Positions 58,801 to 64,000 of a stretch of 64,000 bases of DNA are shown in pieces. The notes beneath the pieces are model-generated. The model was given only the letters and a program-made list of their open reading frames with translations. It was not told the DNA's origin and ran no database searches. How positions within the stretch are numbered: position 1 is the stretch's first letter; each line of letters starts with the position of its first letter. Both the position numbers and the translations under genes were made by a program. The stretch spans positions 372,001-436,000 of the forward strand of contig NZ_JOMI01000003.1 in the NCBI RefSeq assembly GCF_000711235.1. Direction: 5' to 3'. The DNA comes from Prevotella sp. 10(H) (GTDB taxonomy: Bacteria; Bacteroidota; Bacteroidia; Bacteroidales; Dysgonomonadaceae).

Positions 58801-60276
58801 ATGAAGAAACTTATATATAAATACCTAATCGCTGCTTCTCTGATATTTTCAGCAACATCCTGCGATTTGGATATAAATGAAAATCCGAATTTTCCGAAAG
58901 ATGCAGATCCTTCGATGCTGTTATCTTCGGCAATGGCCTGGTCGGTTTCTGCTTTTGGAGTAGAAACACAGATCACAACTAGCATGTGGGCTCAGTATTA
59001 TGCTCAGAATAATGCATCGAACCAGTATACAAATTATGATAGGTATAATATTTCCAATACATCTTTTAATAGACTGTGGCAGCACGAATATGCAGGTGCA
59101 TTGCAAGACTTATATCTTGCGCGTTCTAAGTCAGAAGCTCAGTCGGAATGGCAATACTGGATTACTTCACAGGTATTGATAGCTTTCGACTATCATATTC
59201 TTAACGATTTATTTGGTACTATACCTTTCACTCAGGCTGTAGATTTCGATAATCATCCTGCGCCAAAATATGACGACAGCAAGACTGTAAATGCCGGAAT
59301 AATAGCCATATTAGATGCAGCTATAGCAAAACAGGCAGATGCAGCCGATAAATCTTCTATGGGAAGTAATGATTTAATCTATGCTGGTAATATCGATAGA
59401 TGGGTTGAATTTGCGAAAACACTGAAACTCAAAATCCTTATGCGTGATTTCGAGACAAATAAAAATGAAATCCAGGCTTTGCTCACAGCAGGCGGTTTAC
59501 TTACTGCTGATGCAAGTGTTAAAGGTTTTGAGGACAAAGAAAACAAATCGAATCCGTTGTATGAATTCGACCGCCGTAAACTGAATACACAGGAAAATAT
59601 TAAAGCGAGTGCAACTATGATAACTTTCCTCAAGGAATATAATGATCCGCGTATCGAAGCATATTATGAACCGAACCAAAGCGGTGAGTATCAAGGTTTA
59701 CCTCAGGGGGGATATAACATAACGCAGAAAGTTATTCCATCTGCATCGCTTTCGAGAGCACGTCTGGCAGCAACTGATCCTGTATATCTTATGTCGGTAG
59801 CTGAGAGCCATTTCTTGCAGGCAGAAGCTTATGCCCGTCTTGCGAATGAAGCTGGTGCTAAAGCGTCTTATGAGGCCGGAGTAACTGCGGCATTCGATCG
59901 TTGGGGATATGATGCTTCAAGCTTTATTGCAGCAGGTGGTGCCTACGAGTTTAAAGATACAGATCTGGAAACAATGATTAAATGTATCATTACTCAGAAA
60001 TGGGTAGCTGCAGTTCGTTGCCAGGGATTTGATGCTTTCTTCGACATCAACCGTACAGGATATCCAAAACTGGGTACAGAATATACAGTTGTACAGGATC
60101 TTTGGACTCTGCCAAATGCAAATTATGTTGTGGGTGAACTTACACCAAGTGCCACTTCGGTATTGGGCAAAGGTGAATACCCAAAGAGATTTATATTACC
60201 AAAGAATTCCACTGATAATAATCCGAATGCTCCGGCAGTTATAAATATAACTGAAAAAATGTGGTGGCATAAATAA
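58801..60276 (+). CDS. SusD/RagB-family nutrient-binding lipoprotein
   Basis: 491 residues from the ATG at 58801. A longer frame overlaps the end of SusC and has no signal. The lipobox is ATSC (Cys21), then DLDINENPNFPKDADPSMLL. The TPR-like SusD fold is visible in the helices WQYWITSQVLIAFDYHILND LFGTIPFTQAV, ILDAAIAKQADAADKSS and WVEFAKTLKLKILMRDFE, and the C-terminal half has the LMSVAESHFLQAEAYARLAN stretch typical of SusD family proteins. It is a surface lipoprotein that caps the SusC barrel. A third operon gene starts 22 bp downstream. Confidence 0.94.
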   Translation: MKKLIYKYLIAASLIFSATSCDLDINENPNFPKDADPSMLLSSAMAWSVSAFGVETQITTSMWAQYYAQNNASNQYTNYDRYNISNTSFNRLWQHEYAGALQDLYLARSKSEAQSEWQYWITSQVLIAFDYHILNDLFGTIPFTQAVDFDNHPAPKYDDSKTVNAGIIAILDAAIAKQADAADKSSMGSNDLIYAGNIDRWVEFAKTLKLKILMRDFETNKNEIQALLTAGGLLTADASVKGFEDKENKSNPLYEFDRRKLNTQENIKASATMITFLKEYNDPRIEAYYEPNQSGEYQGLPQGGYNITQKVIPSASLSRARLAATDPVYLMSVAESHFLQAEAYARLANEAGAKASYEAGVTAAFDRWGYDASSFIAAGGAYEFKDTDLETMIKCIITQKWVAAVRCQGFDAFFDINRTGYPKLGTEYTVVQDLWTLPNANYVVGELTPSATSVLGKGEYPKRFILPKNSTDNNPNAPAVINITEKMWWHK

Positions 60277-60298
60277 ACAATAAATAAATATACTGATT

Positions 60299-61105
60299 AT
60301 GAAAATTTATAAAATATGTTTGTTACTTTTTTGCATAACTGCAGCTTTCTCTTCATGTGAAACATATGGAGATGCCGACGTAGATCACTCATCGGTCTTT
60401 CCTCTGGCAGGAGAATGGGTTGTGCAATTGAAAGATGTAGCTACAGGAGAAATATTCAATGTGCCTACAGTAAGAGATGATAGATTAAATATATACACAT
60501 ATAATACATCAAAAGAAAGTACAACTCAGATGTGGTTGAGGATTGGCGGTGTTTCAGTTAGCAGCACAAGTCCTTATGTCTCTTTTGCAGTGAAAGGTAT
60601 TGTAGATATTGATTTAGCAAATAAAACATTCAATGTAAAAGACGCAACTAATGATTTTTACACAGATGGTAAAAAGTTTAGTATCTCTGAAGGTAAAGTA
60701 GTTCTAGACGGAACCACAACGGCATCTGGAGGAAAAGCCGATTTTATTTCTTTCAAGCTGACTTCAGACCTGCATCCAAACCTGACGTATGAAGTGTTCG
60801 GTTACAGAAGAACTGGTTGGGCGGAAGATGAGCCTAATCCGGCAAATACTATTTCATTGTCTCAAACAACTGCCTCGTTAGCTGTAGGAGAGAAAGTTAC
60901 TATAGATATTAGGAGAGGAAACGGTCAATACACAATTACATCAGATGATCCGACTATAGCAACTGCTGTTATAGATAGTGAAATAGATGATGATAATGTA
61001 TATCCGGGCAAGCTAACTATCACTGCTCATAAGGCAGGTGGTACCAAAGTAGTGCTTACAGATTATGAAGGCCGCTCTGAAAATATTGTTGTAGCTGTAC
61101 AATAA
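60299..61105 (+). CDS. SusE/F-position lipoprotein, lipid-binding putative hydrolase type
   Basis: 268 residues with lipobox FSSC (Cys20). Residues about 30-175 match the lipid-binding putative hydrolase type (PF12888 as I recall it) that often follows SusD: PLAGEWVVQLKDVATGEIFN, TQMWLRIGGVSVSSTSPYVS FAVKG, and ADFISFKLTSDLHPNLTYEV FGYRRTGW. Residues about 188-268 are a BIG2-like Ig domain (ISLSQTTASLAVGEKVTIDI, PTIATAVIDSEIDDDNVYPG KLTITAHKAGGTKVVLTD). It is probably an accessory surface-exposed binding protein. No glycoside hydrolase or peptidase accompanies the operon. Confidence 0.8.
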   Translation: MKIYKICLLLFCITAAFSSCETYGDADVDHSSVFPLAGEWVVQLKDVATGEIFNVPTVRDDRLNIYTYNTSKESTTQMWLRIGGVSVSSTSPYVSFAVKGIVDIDLANKTFNVKDATNDFYTDGKKFSISEGKVVLDGTTTASGGKADFISFKLTSDLHPNLTYEVFGYRRTGWAEDEPNPANTISLSQTTASLAVGEKVTIDIRRGNGQYTITSDDPTIATAVIDSEIDDDNVYPGKLTITAHKAGGTKVVLTDYEGRSENIVVAVQ

Positions 61106-61124
61106 AAAACATACATAATTTAGA

Positions 61125-61157
61125 AAAAACCTCCGGACTGATGTCTTGGAGGTTTTT
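61125..61157 (+). terminator. Hairpin terminator of the SusCD operon
   Basis: AAAAACCTCC (61125-61134) pairs with GGAGGTTTTT (61148-61157) around a 13-nt loop. Confidence 0.85.
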
Positions 61158-61202
61158 CATTTCTTTTAACCGCAATTAACGCTATGTTCCCGATTTCTTA
61201 TG

Positions 61203-61210
61203 TAACTTTG
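61203..61210 (+). promoter_or_regulatory. -7 box TAACTTTG for the FeoB-associated small gene
   Basis: It matches TAnnTTTG, 25 bp upstream of the ATG at 61236, and a strong AAAGGAGG Shine-Dalgarno follows. Confidence 0.65.
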
Positions 61211-61235
61211 ATATCAGAAAAGGAGGAACTATAAT

Positions 61236-61394
61236 ATGTTTCAGGAAATAATGGTGGGATTGATTGGTTTGGTAGTAGCCACATTGGTTATTTACAAAAT
61301 TTACGGATTTTTCTTTTCCAAAAATGAACAAAAGAGAAGCTGCGGATGTTCAAATTGCGGATGTAGCACAAAACATAAGTCAGTTAAATATTAA
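61236..61394 (+). CDS. FeoB-associated Cys-rich membrane protein
   Basis: 52 residues. The start MFQEIMVGLIGLVVATLVIY gives one transmembrane segment, followed by KIYGFFFSKN and a Cys-rich tail RSCGCSNCGCSTKHK with four Cys. This is the layout of the FeoB-associated Cys-rich membrane family (PF12669 type, from memory), a small protein that normally sits beside feoB and is thought to help ferrous iron uptake. Here it is 6 kb from feoAB, separated by the SusCD operon, and has its own promoter and a very strong ribosome binding site (AAAGGAGG). Confidence 0.85.
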   Translation: MFQEIMVGLIGLVVATLVIYKIYGFFFSKNEQKRSCGCSNCGCSTKHKSVKY

Positions 61395-61425
61395 AATATT
61401 TGTTGCATATTCAGATAATTCTGTA

Positions 61426-61433
61426 TATATTTG
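61426..61433 (+). promoter_or_regulatory. -7 box TATATTTG of the 6S-like RNA
   Basis: It matches TAnnTTTG and places transcription start near 61440. No ribosome binding site or start codon follows. Confidence 0.7.
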
Positions 61434-61439
61434 ATATAA

Positions 61440-61680
61440 ATATTTACTGAGAGCAAGTTTAAGTCGTGTTGGTCGATTGGGAAGCTCATCAATTAATAAA
61501 ATATCCGAGACACGCGTTTGTTTCTAATGGCGGGCCACACCTCCGGGTTGCATAGCACAGTGGATTACAAAGGAATCAAAGCACTCAAATCCTGTTTTAT
61601 GGAGTTTCGGCTATATCCACCAATACGACTTTTATATACAAAGGGGATTACTTCACAAAGTGATTCCCTTTGATTTTGTA
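61440..61680 (+). ncRNA. ssrS: Candidate 6S RNA (Bacteroidales-1 type)
   Basis: An RNA gene with its own promoter and terminator and no coding frame. A 12-bp closing stem AAGTCGTGTTGG (61461-61472) pairs with CCAATACGACTT (61620-61631) with one G-U pair. A second stem CCGAGAC (61505-61511) pairs with GTTTCGG (61604-61610), one G-U pair. The 5' side between the stems is about 32 nt and the 3' side 9 nt, an asymmetric bubble. The terminator is CAAAGGGGATTAC / GTGATTCCCTTTG (61639-61651, 61660-61672) then ATTTTG. A long imperfect rod with a bubble and this promoter type fits the Bacteroidales-1 motif, which I recall as similar to 6S RNA. No other known RNA family fits. Confidence 0.65.
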
Positions 61681-61747
61681 TTGGTCTTTTCTCTTTTATT
61701 CACATTTTCTTTCCCCTCTCTTTTATTTAATTATACCTATTTAATTG

Positions 61748-61755
61748 TATATTTG
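61748..61755 (+). promoter_or_regulatory. -7 box TATATTTG for pyrE
   Basis: It matches TAnnTTTG and lies 41 bp upstream of the pyrE ATG. Confidence 0.6.
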
Positions 61756-61796
61756 TAACCGAATATATTGATTGTTATTATTTAGAAAAGATAAAA

Positions 61797-62426
61797 ATGA
61801 ACACTTTAGAAAAACTGACAGCTGAGAAGCTTCTTAGTATCAGAGCCATCAAACTGCAGCCGTCTAACCCTTTCACATGGGCGTCGGGATGGAAATCACC
61901 CATCTATTGCGATAACCGGAAACTGATATCCTATCCCAAAATACGTACATTTATAAAGATAGAATTATCACGTCTTATTATAGAAAATTTTACAGATGTA
62001 GATGCTATTGCCGGAGTGGCTACAGGTGCTATTGCGCCGGGTGCATTGGTTGCCGATGCATTAGGCTTGCCTTTTGTATACATCCGCGCGACACCGAAAG
62101 ATCACGGTTTGGAAAATCTGATTGAAGGAGAACTTAAGCCGGGAAGTAAAGTGGTCGTTGTAGAAGATTTAGTTTCGACTGGTTCCAGCAGTCTAAAAGC
62201 AGTAGAAGCAATCCGCAGGGATAGTTCTGAAGTTATAGGTATGGTGGCCAATTTTACATACGGTTTCCCTATAGCTACTGAGAAATTCAAAGCTGCCGAC
62301 GTTAAATTATTAACATTGACTAATTACGATGCCGTCCTCGATGAAGCATTACGTATCGATTATATAGCAGAATCTGATCTGGAAACATTGCAGGAATGGC
62401 GTAAAGCTCCTGCAGATTGGAAATAA
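61797..62426 (+). CDS. pyrE: Orotate phosphoribosyltransferase
   Basis: 209 residues. It joins orotate and PRPP to give OMP, the fifth step of UMP synthesis. The PRPP-binding signature VVVVEDLVSTGSSSLKAVEA is at about residues 118-137. The N-terminal KAIKLQPSNPFTWASGWKSP IYCDNRKLISYPK contains the orotate-binding loop, and GVATGAIAPGALVADALGLP FVYIRATPKDHG is conserved. It is the first gene of a run with the SRPBCC gene and argH, an arrangement I recall as common in Bacteroidetes. Confidence 0.96.
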   Translation: MNTLEKLTAEKLLSIRAIKLQPSNPFTWASGWKSPIYCDNRKLISYPKIRTFIKIELSRLIIENFTDVDAIAGVATGAIAPGALVADALGLPFVYIRATPKDHGLENLIEGELKPGSKVVVVEDLVSTGSSSLKAVEAIRRDSSEVIGMVANFTYGFPIATEKFKAADVKLLTLTNYDAVLDEALRIDYIAESDLETLQEWRKAPADWK

Positions 62427-62440
62427 ACTAATAAGTGCCC

Positions 62441-62881
62441 ATGACAGAATTTGTTAGTGAAGTAAAAACTATTCCGCATTCGGATGCGGATGTATATGCC
62501 GTGCTTTCCGATTTGAATAATTTGGAATTGGCCAAAGGAATTATCCCGGAAGATAAAATTAAAGATTTTACCTTCGATACCGATTCATGTACCGTTTCGG
62601 TTGATCCGGTAGGTAAGATCCGTTTTGTAGTAATAGAGCGCGAACCTAATAAGACAATTAAGTTTGAGGCAGAGCAATTACCATTCGGTGTCAATATGTG
62701 GATACAACTGGTATCGAAAGGCGAAGCCGAAACAAAGATGAAACTGACAATCAAGGCAGACCTCAATCCGTTTATCAAGCCGATGGTGGGTAAACCCTTG
62801 CAGGCCGGACTCGATAAAGTTGCAGAAGGATTAGCGGGATTGCCATACGATAAAATTTTGAATAAAGGAACTATAGAATAG
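62441..62881 (+). CDS. SRPBCC-fold protein
   Basis: 146 residues from the ATG at 62441. A GTG six bases upstream is possible. The fold is a START-like beta sheet wrapped round a long C-terminal helix: VSEVKTIPHSDADVYAVLSD at the start, RFVVIEREPNKTIKFEAEQL in the middle, MKLTIKADLNPFIKPMVGKP and LQAGLDKVAEGLAGLPYD at the end. The family binds hydrophobic ligands, but the ligand here is unknown. It is 14 bp past pyrE and 3 bp before argH, so it lies in their operon. Confidence 0.88.
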   Translation: MTEFVSEVKTIPHSDADVYAVLSDLNNLELAKGIIPEDKIKDFTFDTDSCTVSVDPVGKIRFVVIEREPNKTIKFEAEQLPFGVNMWIQLVSKGEAETKMKLTIKADLNPFIKPMVGKPLQAGLDKVAEGLAGLPYDKILNKGTIE

Positions 62882-62884
62882 CCG

Positions 62885-64000
62885 ATGAAACTTTGGGAAA
62901 AAAGTGTTCAGGTAAATAAAGACGTAGAATCTTATACAGTAGGGAAAGACCGTGAGATGGACTTGTATCTCGCTCCCTATGACGTATTGGGTTCTATGGC
63001 CCATATCACGATGCTCGAATCGATAGGGCTGCTGACAAAAGAAGAGCTAAATATCCTTCTGAAAGAACTGAAAGAAATATATAAGGTGACTGTCAGTGGC
63101 AAATTCGAGATAGAAGAAGGGATCGAAGATGTACATTCGCAGGTAGAACTGATGCTTACCCGCAAACTTGGCGATGTAGGCAAAAAAATTCATAGCGGAC
63201 GTTCGCGTAACGATCAGGTACTGGTCGATTTGAAACTATTTACCCGCGATCAGATACATGTACTTGTGGATACTGTATCTAAATTGATCGATGTCCTTCT
63301 ATCTCAGAGCGAGAAGTACAAAGATGTACTTATGCCCGGCTATACTCACTTGCAGATAGCTATGCCGTCTTCGTTCGGTTTATGGTTCGGAGCGTATGCC
63401 GAAAGCCTTGTGGATGATTTGCAGCTATTGCTGGCAGCATACAAGGTTTGTAACCGTAACCCGTTGGGTTCGGCTGCCGGATATGGCTCGTCATTTCCGC
63501 TCGATAGGCAAATGACTACCGATCTGCTGGGTTTCGACTCAATGGATTATAATGTAGTTTATGCCCAGATGGGACGCGGAAAGATGGAGCGTGTAGTTGC
63601 CTTTGCTATTGCAGGAATTGCAGGAACATTATCCAAACTTTCTTATGATGCATGCCTCTATAATAGCCAGAACTTCGGATTTATTAAACTTGCCGACGAA
63701 TATACTACCGGATCGAGCATAATGCCTCACAAGAAAAATCCTGATGTTTTCGAACTGACACGTGCCAAATGTAATAAACTGCAGGCATTGCCGAATGATA
63801 TAACATTAATCATTAATAATCTGCCTTCGGGTTATTTCCGTGATTTGCAGATAATCAAGGAATTATTTATTCCTTCGTTTGAAGAGATGGACGACTGCCT
63901 GAATATGGTAACACGTATGATGGCAGAAGTGAAAATAAATGAGCACATTCTTGACGATCCTAAGTATATGCTGATATTCAGTGTCGAAGAAGTTAACCGC
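62885..64000 (+). CDS. argH: Argininosuccinate lyase, partial (cut by right edge)
   Basis: 372 codons are visible, beginning MKLWEKSVQVNKDVESYTVG and open to the last base. Full proteins are about 440 residues. It splits argininosuccinate into arginine and fumarate. The signature GSSIMPHKKNPD is visible at about residues 280-291, with HSGRSRNDQVLVDLKLFTRD (about 100-119) and TRKLGDVGKKIHSGRS before it, and MPGYTHLQIAMPSSFGLW. The missing part is the C-terminal helical region. The start is 3 bp past the SRPBCC gene stop. Confidence 0.96.
   Translation, partial: MKLWEKSVQVNKDVESYTVGKDREMDLYLAPYDVLGSMAHITMLESIGLLTKEELNILLKELKEIYKVTVSGKFEIEEGIEDVHSQVELMLTRKLGDVGKKIHSGRSRNDQVLVDLKLFTRDQIHVLVDTVSKLIDVLLSQSEKYKDVLMPGYTHLQIAMPSSFGLWFGAYAESLVDDLQLLLAAYKVCNRNPLGSAAGYGSSFPLDRQMTTDLLGFDSMDYNVVYAQMGRGKMERVVAFAIAGIAGTLSKLSYDACLYNSQNFGFIKLADEYTTGSSIMPHKKNPDVFELTRAKCNKLQALPNDITLIINNLPSGYFRDLQIIKELFIPSFEEMDDCLNMVTRMMAEVKINEHILDDPKYMLIFSVEEVNR

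Larger units (their letters stand above)
61395..61796. other. Intergenic region holding an ncRNA gene
   Basis: About 400 bp. It contains the RNA promoter (61426-61433), the structured RNA (61440-61680) and the pyrE promoter (61748-61755). Confidence 0.7.

Overview
This window is a chromosomal segment of a Bacteroidales bacterium, most like Dysgonomonas or a close relative (the genus is a guess from gene content). Supporting signs are a SusC/SusD pair, a FeoA-FeoB fusion, a GT3 (eukaryote-type) glycogen synthase next to a short GT35 phosphorylase, DUF4252 proteins, an SDR-type threonine dehydrogenase, low GC, and many promoters with the Bacteroidetes -7 box TAnnTTTG. I see no CRISPR array, tRNA, rRNA, prophage or insertion sequence. 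Most genes are core or housekeeping, and almost every transcription unit ends in a clear hairpin terminator, often a bidirectional one between convergent genes.

Region by region. 1-1000: the end of a large membrane protein gene (cut by the window edge) and a small lipoprotein. 1508-4031: a five-gene operon of three secreted DUF4252 proteins, an ECF sigma factor and its membrane anti-sigma partner. 4101-6801 (minus): LOG phosphoribohydrolase, a secreted helical protein, Bcp peroxiredoxin and RecA. 7351-12480: AraC regulator, CarboxypepD_reg-like envelope protein, ACP phosphodiesterase, S24/XRE regulator, two small membrane proteins (one Imm17-like) and a YtxH-like protein. 12543-16286 (minus): secreted esterase, AI-2E family permease, DoxX, and a double TonB_C protein. 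16479-19406: glmS, a secreted degenerate Hint-domain protein and a hotdog thioesterase. 19477-21629 (minus): YtrA-type GntR/ABC operon. 22179-23854: BlaI/BlaR1-like pair behind a tandem dyad operator. 23943-26419 (minus): META lipoprotein, nitrilase-family amidase, PlsC-like acyltransferase and a small helical protein.

26573-30994: glycogen synthase and alpha-glucan phosphorylase. 31121-32860: DUF1080 hydrolase and an SDR. 33412-37735: lactaldehyde dehydrogenase followed by lutABC, which together could take lactaldehyde to lactate and then pyruvate. 37827-45079: Ohr, envelope proteins, a three-repeat disordered protein, an S9 peptidase, a lipoprotein, an NTF2-immunity-like protein and a GDPD. 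45539-47705: the threonine-to-glycine pathway (kbl, tdh). 47762-52037 (minus): beta-barrel protein, WD40/TolB-like protein, small membrane protein and mutS2. 52689-61394: feoAB, then a SusC/SusD/lipoprotein operon, then the FeoB-associated Cys-rich small membrane protein, which is separated from feoAB by the SusCD genes. 61440-61680: a structured RNA with its own promoter and terminator, best explained as the 6S/Bacteroidales-1 type RNA. 61797-64000: pyrE, an SRPBCC protein and argH (cut by the edge).

The less expected items are the 6S-like RNA, the Hint-fold protein that has lost its catalytic residues, the sigma/anti-sigma/DUF4252 operon, a 290-bp intergenic module present twice in inverted orientation about 20 kb apart, three clean dyad operators, and the SusCD locus embedded in the feo region.
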